In this document: positions 50,301 to 61,700 of the stretch, in pieces | Position numbering within the stretch: the stretch's first letter is position 1 | How the letters are laid out: every line of letters begins with the position of its first letter | Assembly (NCBI GenBank): GCA_024036415.1 | Contig: JAMWET010000024.1 | Coordinates: 1 to 64,000, forward strand | Source: Prochilodus magdalenae | Taxonomy: Eukaryota > Chordata > Actinopteri > Characiformes > Prochilodontidae | Length of the DNA: 64,000 nucleotides | Reading direction: 5' to 3' | Position numbers and translations under genes: made by a program | Notes under the pieces: model-generated | What the model saw: only the letters and a program-made list of their open reading frames with translations | Told to the model about the DNA's origin: nothing | Databases searched by the model: none

Positions 50301-52390
50301 TGTGTTGGTGTACAGTAACTCAGTAGGTGTAATGTGTTAGTGTACTGTAAGTAGTGTGTTGGTGTACAGTAACTCAGTAAGTGTAATGTGTTAGTGTGCT
50401 GTAAGTAGTGTGTTGGTGTACAGTAACTCAGTGTAATGTGTTAGTGTACTGTAAGTAGTGTGTTGGTGTACAGTAACTCAGTAAGTGTAATGTGGTAGTG
50501 TACTGTAAGTAGTGTGTTGGTGTACAGTAACACAGTAAGTGTAATGTGGTAGTGTACTGTAAGTAGTGTGTTGGTGTACAGTAACTCAGTTAGTGTAATG
50601 CGTTAGTGTGCTGTAAGTAGTGTGTTGGTGTACAGTAACTCAGTAAGTGTAATGTGTTAGTGTACTGTAAGTAGCGTGTTGGTGTACAGTACCTCAGTAA
50701 GTGTAATGCGTCAGTGTACTGTAAGTAGCGTGTTGGTGTACAATAACTCAGTAAGTGTAATGTGTTAGTGTACTGTAAGTAGCGTGTTGGTGTACAGTAA
50801 CTCAGTGTAATGTGTTAGTGTACTGTAAGTAGTGTGTTGGTGTACAGTAATTCAGTAAGTGTCAGTAAGTGTACTAAAGTAGTGTGTTGGGTAGTGTACT
50901 CAGTTAGTGTAAGTTAGTGTACTGTAAGTAGTGTGTTGGTGTACAGTAACTCAGTAAGTGTAATGTGTTAGTGTACTGTGTAATGTGTACAGTAACTAAG
51001 TGTAATGTGTTAGTGTACTGTAAGTAGTGTGTTGGTGTACAGTAACTCAGTAAGTGTAATGTGGTAGTGTACTGTAAGTAGTGTGTTGGTGTACAGTAAC
51101 ACAGTAGTGTAAGTACTGTAAGTAGTGTGTTGGTGTACAGTAACTCAGTAAGTGTAATGCGTTAGTGTGCTGTAAGTAGTGTGTTGGTGTACAGTGTAAC
51201 TCAGTAAGTGTATGTGTTAGTGTACTGTAAAGTAGTGTGTTGGTGTACAGTAACTCAGTAAGTGTAATGCATTAGTGTGCTGTAAGTAGTGTGATGTGTT
51301 AGTGTACTGTAAGTAGTGTGTTGGTGTACAGTAACTCAGTAAGTGTAATGTGTTAGTGTACTGTAAGAAGTGTGTTGGTGTACAGTAACTCAGTAAGTGT
51401 AATGTGTTAGTGTGCTGTAAGTAGTGTGTTGGTGTACAGTAACTCAGTTAGTGTAATGCGTTAGTGTGCTGTAAGTAGTGTGTTGGTGTACAGTAACTCA
51501 GTAAGTGTAATGTGGTAGTGTACTGTAAGTAGTGTGTTGGTGTACAGTAACTCAGTAGGTGTAATGTGTTAGTGTACTGTAAGTAGTGTGTTGGTGTACA
51601 GTAACTCAGTAAGTGTAATGTGTTAGTGTGCTGTAAGTAGTGTGTTGGTGTACAGTAACTCAGTGTAATGTGTTAGTGTACTGTAAGTAGTGTGTTGGTG
51701 TACAGTAACTCAGTAAGTGTAATGTGGTAGTGTACTGTAAGTAGTGTGTTGGTGTACAGTAACACAGTAAGTGTAATGTGGTAGTGTACTGTAAGTAGTG
51801 TGTTGGTGTACAGTAACTCAGTTAGTGTAATGCGTTAGTGTGCTGTAAGTAGTGTGTTGGTGTACAGTAACTCAGTAAGTGTAATGTGTTAGTGTACTGT
51901 AAGTAGCGTGTTGGTGTACAGTAACTCAGTAAGTGTAATGCATTAGTGTGCTGTAAGTAGTGTGATGTGTTAGTGTACTGTAAGTAGTGTGTTGGTGTAC
52001 AGTAACTCAGTAAGTGTAATGTGTTAGTGTACTGTAAGAAGTGTGTTGGTGTACAGTAACTCAGTAAGTGTAATGTGTTAGTGTGCTGTAAGTAGTGTGT
52101 TGGTGTACAGTAACTCAGTTAGTGTAATGCGTTAGTGTGCTGTAAGTAGTGTGTTGGTGTACAGTAACTCAGTAAGTGTAATGTGGTAGTGTACTGTAAG
52201 TAGTGTGTTGGTGTACAGTAACTCAGTAGGTGTAATGTGTTAGTGTACTGTAAGTAGTGTGTTGGTGTACAGTAACTCAGTAAGTGTAATGTGTTAGTGT
52301 GCTGTAAGTAGTGTGTTGGTGTACAGTAACTCAGTAAGTGTAATGTGGTAGTGTACTGTAAGTAGTGTGTTGGTCTACAGTAACTCAGTG
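47371..52390 (-). repeat. 54-bp minisatellite, array 2, inverted relative to array 1, about 93 units
   Basis: The unit GTGTGTTGGTGTACAGTAAC, TCAGTAAGTGTAATGTG, TTAGTGTACTGTAAGTA is the exact reverse complement of the unit at 24774-26094. Common variants are a 4-bp deletion (CTCAGTGTAATG), AGCGTGTTGG, ACACAGTAAG, TGGTAGTG, TAATGCGTTAG and GTAAGAAGTG. No frame stays open as in array 1, because 50-bp units break the reading period. Several short stretches (about 48005-48175, 48245-48300, 50855-51010, 51100-51230) are scrambled relative to the unit. Confidence 0.97.
51293..52380. repeat. About 671-bp higher-order blocks within array 2
   Basis: A rare truncated unit (TAATGCATTAG, then GTGTGATGTGTTAG) falls at 50061, 51293 and 51964. 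A rare TCAGTAGGTGTAATG unit falls at about 50333, 51556 and 52227. The last two copies of each are 671 bp apart and the variant order between them is the same. The first interval (about 1223-1232 bp) holds a further block that includes a scrambled part. Confidence 0.75.
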
Positions 52391-53509
52391 TTCTGCAGTT
52401 GGACCAAATTTGGTGGATGCCTTTCCTTTCCTCTCGACTGGAATTTTAGCCACTGCTGGTAGATCCGTATGACCATAGAGTTGTTTTTGGCACACCCAAA
52501 TGCAATTACTCCTTTTAGCCAACATCTGCTTTAAACCCATTTTCCACAGATGGAACAAGGCATTAGCTGCACTGTACCACCTTACAATTTATGAATGCCA
52601 TTACACACCCTGCAGATATTCATCCCAGTCATTCTTGTACAATATCATCTGCAGAAGCCTGAAGTTACTATCACCTTAAAAATGCAAGGTGACAATTATT
52701 TTGTATTAGGCTTGTAGGAAGTGTATAGGTCTCCTGATTTGGAAACAAACAGAAATAATTTGGAGTTGCTGACACAGACCCATCATCGTAAACGGGGTGT
52801 AGATGTGATTTGTTGCCTGACTCTGCTCAACAAGATCAGCCAGTTAAAACAAGGCTAATAAGGTTAAGGTTGCTAACTCATTTCTAGGAGTTAAAGTTGT
52901 CTGCATGTTGTGGAGCATCAAAATAATTAAATAAATAAAGTCCCATGCTGCTCCGTGGCTCGGCCTCACGCTCCATCTGTGCTCAGTGAATCTGCTCTGA
53001 GTCATTATTAACACGCTCAACAGGCAGGAGCTGGACGAGGAGACAGCCGAGTCGAACCCTCACGAGAAACACTTTCACACTCCGTTCTCTCCTTCCTACC
53101 ACGTTCGGAGCACACGCCTCCACTAATAGCACAACATGGAATTCCTTCATTTATGCAACACGAGAGCCCTTCCGACTCATTAGTACACAATAGCTAACAG
53201 ATTTCACAAATATGGTGCAATACTAATCAGGCCTGTGTGTAGAGCTGCAGTATAAACAGACCGCTGGTGGCTTTAAGCAGTTAATGCACAGATAAAGCTG
53301 TGTGTGGAGGTGAGGGTGGGGGTGAGGTCCAGGTCGCAGAACAAGTGTAAAACAAGTAGAGAAAAGATGGGACCTGCTGAAACTGGTAAGGACACCTACG
53401 GCACCTGAGTTGGTCAGCTGTTATTGGGAGTGGCTGAGATTCCAAACATTGACTCAAGACAGAGGTAGACACACCTTACATTGACAAACAGAGCAAGATA
53501 GAATGGAGA
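52391..53509. other. Unique DNA
   Basis: About 52940-53100 is more GC-rich and may be a conserved non-coding element. No exon was recognised. Confidence 0.4.
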
Positions 53510-54169
53510 CAGAGAGGTGAGAGAAAGAGAGAGAGAGAAAGATATGGGGGAAGAAATAAATATAGAGATAAAATACAGAGAGAGATAGAGAGAAATGGAA
53601 GAGACATTCAAAAGAATAGAGAGAAATAAAGGTAGAGCAAGCAAAACAAAGAGAGATAAAGGGAGAGGTCTAGACACAACAGGACTAAAACAGTGAGTAT
53701 AACTGACACAGAAAAAAGCAGAGAAAGAGTTAAAAAGACAGAGAGACAGAAAGAAAGCAAGAGAGAGGAGAATGATGAAGGTAATGTCAAGAAAGAGAAA
53801 AGAGGAGAGAAGAAGAGAAATAGATTGCAAGAATAAAAACAAAGAAGCAGAAAAAAAGGCAAAACAAAAATAGATTAAGTTTGATGAAAAAGGGGAGAAA
53901 GGGAAAAGAGAAAAAGAAAAAGAGGAGAGTGTGACACGGAAAAACAGAATGATGGAAAGAAAGCTAGAGATTGAAAGAGTGAGAGAGAGAAAGACAAAAA
54001 GAGAGGTAAAGAGAGAAACAGATAGGGGTGAAAAGTACAGAAAGAGAAAGATGGCAAAAAACAGTAAAAGAGAGATAAGAGAAATGGAGAGAAACAGTGA
54101 GAGACAGTAAGAAAGAGCATAAGAGAGAGTGCAAGAAAAAGAAAAGAGAAATAGAAAAGATGGGGAAAT

Positions 54170-54220
<51 letters not shown>

Positions 54221-54245
54221 GAGAGAGAGATAGAGAGAGAGAGAA
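53510..54245. repeat. Second GA-rich tract, purine on the plus strand
   Basis: GAGAGA, AAAGAGA and AGAAAGA runs extend about 730 bp, ending in pure (GA)n at about 54172-54243. The minus-strand Ser/Leu/Phe-rich open frames (up to 160 codons) are compositional. Confidence 0.95.
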
Positions 54246-55344
54246 TGGTTTGAATGTGTACATGTAAGATACGGTGAGAATAAAGGAAATATGTTTGGAG
54301 CTCAGTGTCTGTTGTGTACCTCTGAGTTCTCCTGAGCTCAGATTTAATTCTCCACAAAAAGGCTCAGACACTGTCTCCACTATAACCAAGCCTGCTTACA
54401 ACTTCACTGAAATTGCTGTGAAATATCCACAGCAATAAGAGCAACCAGCGTCTGGAGACCAAAACATGACAAATAAGCAGCAGATAAGGAAAGCTCACTG
54501 AGTCTGAAATATATGGACAATGCAACCAATACATCTGAGCAGAGTTCTGTTTAGCGCTGTGGTGGAAGCTCAGCCTATTGCTTTAAGTGGCATTTATTAA
54601 TATATAAAGCTTGAATTTACTATTAGTGCAGTTCAGGTTGTCCACTTCTGCCACCATGGTCCTCATATGAGCCCCCTAGCTCCTATATGGTGGTACTCTT
54701 GTTAATACATCGCATGAGGGAACCTCTGATGCTCTCTACTGGACCCCAGAGTATTTGAGGGGAAAGGATATGAGAGAAATGTCTGATCCCGGGTTAAGGC
54801 TTAATCCCTGTACATCCTGCTTGGTCGGAAGGAGGCTTTGAGGGGTTAAAGTGACCTGCAGGCCTCGCTAGGGGCCTGCCGTGCATGCCTCAGCGTGGCC
54901 AGGCCTGAGCAGATGGCGGCCATATGTCTGTAGTACACAGACCAAGAGCCAGGAATACATGGCCAGAGATGAGGAAGAGGAAGGCAGAAGATGAACTGCC
55001 ATCTCACGTTTCTACACAGTCACTTCTAATCATGGAATAACCACAGTACAATTGAAACATGCAGGATTATGTTAATATTAAACGCTGGTAGGACGCCATG
55101 GGGCTAAAAGGTTACTTGGGTTTGCAGCACTCTCCTGAACACGTGCTCATAATTGCGCACTGTAGAATACTGCTCATCCACATGCTCATGCAGTGTCAGG
55201 GACCAAATCTAGTAGAAGTTGTTTGAATATTTTGCCATGGCTGAGACATTCCGAGACATTAGAAGCCTTGAAATGAATAAGCATATACAGTATTTGTAGT
55301 TTCAACACAATATTTTTTTGTAGTATTATGAACCCTTACATCAT
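54246..55344. other. Unique DNA with a GC-rich patch
   Basis: About 54780-54960 is GC-rich (CAGGCCTCGCTAGGGGCCTG, GCAGATGGCGGCCATATG) and could be a regulatory element. No splice-bounded exon was recognised. Confidence 0.4.
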
Positions 55345-55530
55345 GCACTGGAAGCAGCCCTGTGACCGGTTTGATCCCCTGAACCAACAGGGCATAACTG
55401 AAGTACCCCTGAGTAAGGCACACCCCACCTCAACTGCTTCCTGGGTACCGTGGATAGGGCTGCCTTCTGCTCTGGGCAAGTGTGCTCACTGCACCCCTAC
55501 TGTGTATGTGTGTATAAGTGGGAGTTTCAC
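55345..55530 (+). mobile_element. SINE-type retroposon, plus strand
   Basis: A B-box-like GGTTTGATCCC at 55368-55378 marks a tRNA-related head. AACCAACAGGGCATAACTGA, CTGAGTAAGGCACACCCCAC, GGATAGGGCTGCCTTCTGCT and GGGCAAGTGTGCTCACTGC follow, a word order shared by a very common teleost retroposon. The tail runs into TGTGTATGTGTG. No A box was confidently placed. Confidence 0.55.
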
Positions 55531-55534
55531 ACGG

Positions 55535-55795
55535 GAACCTATCCCAGCATTCAATGGGTGGAGAAACCATTCTGGACAGGCCGTCAGTCCATTGCAGGGC
55601 ACATTTGCTGACACACTACGGAGAAATTTAGCTCCCGCAATTCACCTGATTGCATGTCTTTGGACTGTGGGAGGAAACCAGAGCCCCCAGAGGAAACCCA
55701 GACAGACACAGGGAGACAGAAAGGACAGACAATCAAACCCAGGGCCATCTTGCACTACCTGCTGTTCCTCTATGCCACCAGGTTACATGTGGAGG
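55535..55795 (-). mobile_element. SINE-type retroposon, minus strand
   Basis: The plus strand shows the complement of a common tRNA-headed repeat: ATTGCATGTCTTTGGACTGT, GGGAGGAAACCAGAG, AGAGGAAACCCAGACAGACA. A B-box complement ATCAAACCCAGG lies at 55732-55743, with the head to its right. It points toward the plus-strand copy ending at about 55530, so the two lie tail to tail. Confidence 0.55.
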
Positions 55796-58700
55796 TCAAA
55801 TTCCACTGTATGCAAGCATAAATGCTAAGCGGTTCTAAATTCTGAAATGATTATGTTTCATCCCTTTTGGAATTGTTTTAAACTCAATGTTTCATCATAA
55901 AAACAAAGAAAATGACAATTGCAGGCTGATTTTATTTGATAGGTCAGTTCTACGTTATTGGACTGGAAACCGTCTATATAGCTGAGAGCCTGAGACTAGC
56001 TGGAGAGTGGAAATCAATCTAGCCAATCAGTTTGACTAATCTGTGCAGGTTATTAACTGCTTCTACAGATCGACAGATATTGGTATCAAGCATTGAAATA
56101 ACTTTCCAAGTTATTGATACTGTGCACGATTTATGTTCGCAATGAAACATGAACAAGGTCATGTGTTCTTTAAACCAGCCAATATATCTATCAAAACACA
56201 TCATGAAACTAAAATCCCATCAGACCCCTGATGGTATCTGACAGACAGTATATCGCACATCCTTCTGAATGCTGTAAATCTTGGCCTTGCTGAGTCATTG
56301 GTCATAAAGGAATGATGTATGAAGATGTATTTAAATTGTTGTTTCCGGTGCTGCATGTCCAACAATCTGAAACATCATTTGTGTCAAAGATCACTGCAAT
56401 TAATGTATTATCTGTCTGAATTCACCTAAGTAAACAAAGGGCAGCAGGCATCATAGAGGGTGGAGTCACAGTTGGATGGAGCCCATGTGGTTATACCCAG
56501 TGAGTGGCAGAAAGGCTAACTGAGTTGCAGCATTAGCACAAACGCAAAAACATCTAAAACAGGAAGGAGCTGTTGTAGGATTGACTGTACAAATAGTTTT
56601 AACGAGAATTTATACAGACAGCCTAAAGACAAAAATAAGGAATAACAAATGGATCACAGAAGGGTGAGGTGTGCGCCTCGGATCAGATTTGAGCTCCTGC
56701 ACCATTTAAGGGGGAAATGGTAAATTCAGTTTAGAAGCTGGCGAATAGGAAGCTGACTTTAGCCAGAAACTAATTGCAGCAGTTTGCAAAGCTACTGGAA
56801 TCAAAGCACCAAAATGTGGATTAGCAGATGCTGTTTTCTGTCAGGAGTGCTGGACTCTGGGGTAAAATCACACTAAAGTATACATTGTATATACAAACAT
56901 TTAGCATCTTTTACTTCCATTTTCCTCATAAGAGGAACAGAAGTTTAGACATTTGGCCAGATAGAAGATATGCTAGAAACAGTTCACCATTAAAGATCAC
57001 ACAAGATGACCCCAAAAATGTATCTTTTGCTAACAAGTCCAACTACCTTTGATTTAAACAGATAACTGCATGTTTCATTCCCAGTTTCTCGCATTATTGC
57101 TATTTCCCGTAATGAATGCAGCCTTGTTGCAGAAGTTCTGCCGCTCAGTCCAACTGAGTTGGTGTATTCTGGCAGTAAAGTGACATCACTGCCTACCCTC
57201 TATACCTCACAGCTTACAGAGATAGCTGTCTAGCTAGCTTCTCAACTGTTGAAAACCGTAAAAAGTTGTTCACAGTGACAGAGGCTTTGCTAGCTAGTTA
57301 GTCACCTACAATTAGCAACAGTGCTATTTTATTAGGGCTAAAACATGCAGATGATTCAAGCTGGCTTGCTAAAGGGCCTAAATACTCTATATATACAGAG
57401 GTCCTCCGCTTCATAAATATACCCCAGTTGGCTCCTTGATGTACTGAATCAGTTATTATCTATCAGCTCTTTCTATATTTCTCCTTAACTTTGTAAGACA
57501 GTAAAAATAGGACCCCTGTGGTTAAACATATTTGCGTATTGTTGCTGTTGGGATATACATTTCCAAAATGGTAGCTGTCTTTAAATAGAGTTCATGGAGC
57601 CAAATTCTTCCCAATCATTTCTGGACCACATCTATTAGCCAGTTCATCATTAAATGTTAATGCAAAGCAATAGCACAGCAGGTGGTCTCAAATTCTGTCA
57701 ACAAAACATGAAAAACATAAATGAGTAAAAAGAAGTAATGATATGTTTCTGCAGATATCTGACACTGAAACGATACCCCGCATAAGCAATGCTAAACGTT
57801 TATTTGTTGAAGCTGCATGTGTTTTCCATCTTTTGGGGATATGTGGTTAACAGGATTTGATCAGGTAGTATACCTGTTATATCAGCTGGCTTTTATATCC
57901 TGCACCTTCTTACTCTTAAACCTGTTTTCCAACTTAATGCTTTTGCATTTGCATATATCTTCTAATAATGAGTACATATGTACTGGTGTACTCTCATAAT
58001 GAGATGACTAGTGTTGAGGGTGCAGGTAAATATAACTTGCAATGTGTTTTGTGAAAAAGACAAAGCACAGTCTGTAGCAGTGCAGTGGCTGTGTGGTAAT
58101 GATGTTGCATTAAGATTATTAAGAGACTGAGCTTCTAAAATGATGGTAGACCAAGGAGTGCATATTATACAACAGTCTTTTTTCTTTAGCATGTTGGAAA
58201 TGGGAAGCGGGAAGTTTTAATTAGGTGGAAGTGTTGCAGAGGTTTTGTGGTTCATATTGGAATAACATTCAGAAACACTCAAAGGTGGCTAAAGGGTTCT
58301 TGGCTTGGACATGTAGTTTTGAAGAAACCGAGGGGTATTTTCTAGCACTAAAGTGACGTTAGTGTTAGTTACTTTGGGGTATAAAAGGTTAAGTTCTGTA
58401 AATATGGCCAAAAGTATGCAATCAGTAGCTGTAATGATAAAAAAACATCAATGTGTTGAATGCAAGCTTTACCGCATATTGTGCCAGGAACACTCCAATA
58501 CTATGTCACTCATTCATTCTTTAAACTGACCAATCACAATGCGCCACCTGTCTTTGAAAGGATTCTATTTCTCCACGGATTAGGCTCCGTCCCTGATGTC
58601 CATATCCGGCAGCATCAATGAGGGGCCATACGTTTGACAACCTGGGCCCAGGGCGGGGCCTATTCCAAAGACTCATCCTTTAAACTGTACACCTTATAGA

Positions 58701-61700
58701 GGATTAAATATCGTTTTCTATCACGCATGCGTTTCAAGTCTTTCTGGCAGAACTGGTGTTAAAAATCACAATGCTGGGTAATAAGCTAAACCAGCACCAA
58801 ACCAGCAAAACCAATTAATTCTGGTTTAAGCTGTTAGCAAGGTGTTTAGCTAGCACTACATCTGATGTAAGAGTTGTACATCACAAGTTAGTAGTTGTGT
58901 TCCACTTGTACGTGCATGGCCTTACTCAAAAATCGCTCTCAAGTGAAATTCAAGTCAGAGAAAAAACCAACATACGGAAGAGTGAGTAAATTAGGTGCAC
59001 CAACCTTAAAGCAGTAAATAACCAGAACCTTTTGTTCTCAGCTTTAAATGTGTCAGTTCTGCTACAGTCCTACGCAGTAATCACTGTAATGCCATTCTCA
59101 TGCAGCTGATATCAGTGCCAGATTTGATAGGGCTGCTAATGATGAGCTTTTCATTCTAGAAAACCTGCTGTCTGATGGACGGAACAAAGCACAGGAAATC
59201 TGATGTTTAATGGAAAGGAATTAGCTTTTATGGTAGCTAGCTGCCATAGTCGCTATACAAACCTCAGACTAATCAAACATTTAAGTTTGTGTGTACCAAA
59301 TCCCTTGTGTGGACCAACACATGGAAATCAGATCAAGTACATACTAAACAGTGTCCTTCAAGAGTTCTTTACTAAAGGCCATAGTTCAGTTTACAACTAT
59401 GCATTTCATATAGAACCATTTGGTATGTTTTTTTTTTTGAAGAGTGGTTCTATCAAGGCACCCAATAAGGTTTTGATAGCAAGGATGCAAAGGTAAACAC
59501 TCAATTACACATGCATCCAAACCTTGCAAGGCCATTAAGATATAACCAGTAACACTTAAGTCCTCTACGCTTGTAAATTTTGTTTGCTGGGCATGTTTAT
59601 TGTCCTAAAAAGAACAGAACTGCAATGCACCACATTCCACTCTTACAGCCTGCTGTCAGAAATGTTCATAAAAGAATGTGTAGCTACATTTTTGACAAAG
59701 TCTCAGTAATAATAATCAGAAGGCCGTTTGATTTAATGAATAGCCATATGTGATTTGAGAGTAATGTTACAGTTGTCAAGGTAATTATAGCTGTGCCAAA
59801 CCTGTGGAAAAGGGAAATGAAACAGAAGAGACTGCTAGTTTTTCTTTAGTATTCCACATTTGCAGGACATTTGGGTTTCTTTTGTTACACGTGCATCCTC
59901 TTTGCCACCTGTACAGCTAGCTTAATTACAGCCATAGCCAAATTAACTGCTTAATGGTATTTAAACATCTGCCTGTTTCGACTTGTAGCCTACAAAGCAA
60001 GCTGAATTATCATAAAACGCTCATCAAAAGTGTACCCTACCTCACATATTCAAGCACAAATGCAAATCTATGTAGTAAAATTTAGAAGCGGAGCCACTTC
60101 AGTTCTGAACTGAGACCTGTCCTTCTGCACTGCTGAGTGTTTTTCTGTGTCTGTTTTACCCTGTCTCACCTAATGTATCATCTGCAACACTTTTAGGCTC
60201 AAACTAAAAGTCTGCAGATGGTTACACACATGCAGACATAATGGCACCTACAAAAAAGAAGTCCAAGCTGATCTACTGACAGTGTCTACAGAGGGCTAGT
60301 TGTTTAAAAATGAGCATGTGCTCTCTGTTTAAGGTTTACCTCAATGAATATGCACTTTTTTCCCTAGGTCTGTAAATTACATGCCGGTGCCAATGCATGA
60401 AGATATTTACTAAAGCTTACTAAGCTAATAATCACTGCTGTCAGAAACATAACCTTGTATCTCCAAAATGGCAACTTCACTTGCAATTCTTAAATTTGAA
60501 TAATTAAGCAATTTGGGAGCTTTTCTATTAGTTCATTCATTATGACCTGTAAAGGCAAAGTGACATTTTGTAAAAAAAAAAAAAAAAAAAAGTTCCTGTA
60601 CTGTCTTATCCTTTACTGTTTCACAAAAAAATGACAAGCGTTATACACTTTCAAAAGTATTTTAAAGGTTCAGAATCTAAAAAACGTACCAGGATTGTTT
60701 TGTAATGTGTGGTTTTAGTGATTCCGGATGGTATCTATTTTAACTGAATATGAATCTTTAGTGTTTGTAGTTTTACCAGTCTGCTAAGCAATCACTCTGG
60801 AGCAAATCACATTTCTGTCAGTCATGAATGTTAAAACTAAAAAAAAAAAATCTCAATAATGCTAACCTCAGTTAGCCTCTCCATGGTATTCTAGCAGTTT
60901 ATTAATACTTATACTTACAGACATATTATCGTATGGTAACAAGCTCAGAAAATAGGGTGCATGTTATTTTGCTTAATTGGCCCCCTGGCATTAAGTTCTG
61001 GGTTTGTTGTCCACAAGACCTCTTATTGTGTTTATACTGTTTGTGCATTCCATTTAGCACAGGAATGGATGTCGGAGCTGGGAATGGGGTCACAGTAAAC
61101 AAGTGGTGTTTCAGTAAAACATTTGGAAAGTCAAAGTGGCACCTCCAAGGAATACAGTCATTTTGCTCACTAGCCAGGTTAGCCATTAGCCATACCAGCT
61201 GATATAGCATTTTGCGTATTCAATCGCTTTGTTAACAGATAGAAGTTGGACAGTACTGAGTGTATGACTGATTGAATTATCACAAATAGTCATGCTAATA
61301 AATAGTATAACACTACAGCTTTGATGCACTGTACTAATCTTGGACATTAAGGTCAGGGCTGGGGAGACTCATTTCATCTTTGGAGTATCAAATGTAAACT
61401 TGTAGGGGCATTCCGATTGGAACTTTCTTCTGGGAACTCGGAAATTCCGACCTGCCAGTTCAAATGGAATGCACCATGTTTTAGTGCTTAGTTCAGCAAG
61501 AGAGTCAGTCTGCTGCTGGACCTATGCAAAAGGCTTAAGAGTGAAATGTTAGAAAACCCATTAAATGTGTCACAGGGCAAGGCTGGAGCCAAACACAGCC
61601 CTAAATAAGTTCAACAGTTGTGTGGGAAGTACTGTCTACTTCTGTCTGCAATATAGTTAACCGTGCAGCAGTTCCACAGTGACTCTCAGTAGAGAGCTCT

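Noticed and set aside
53414..54389. Ser/Leu/Phe-rich minus-strand frames of 141-160 codons
   Set aside because: Compositional result of the second GA tract.
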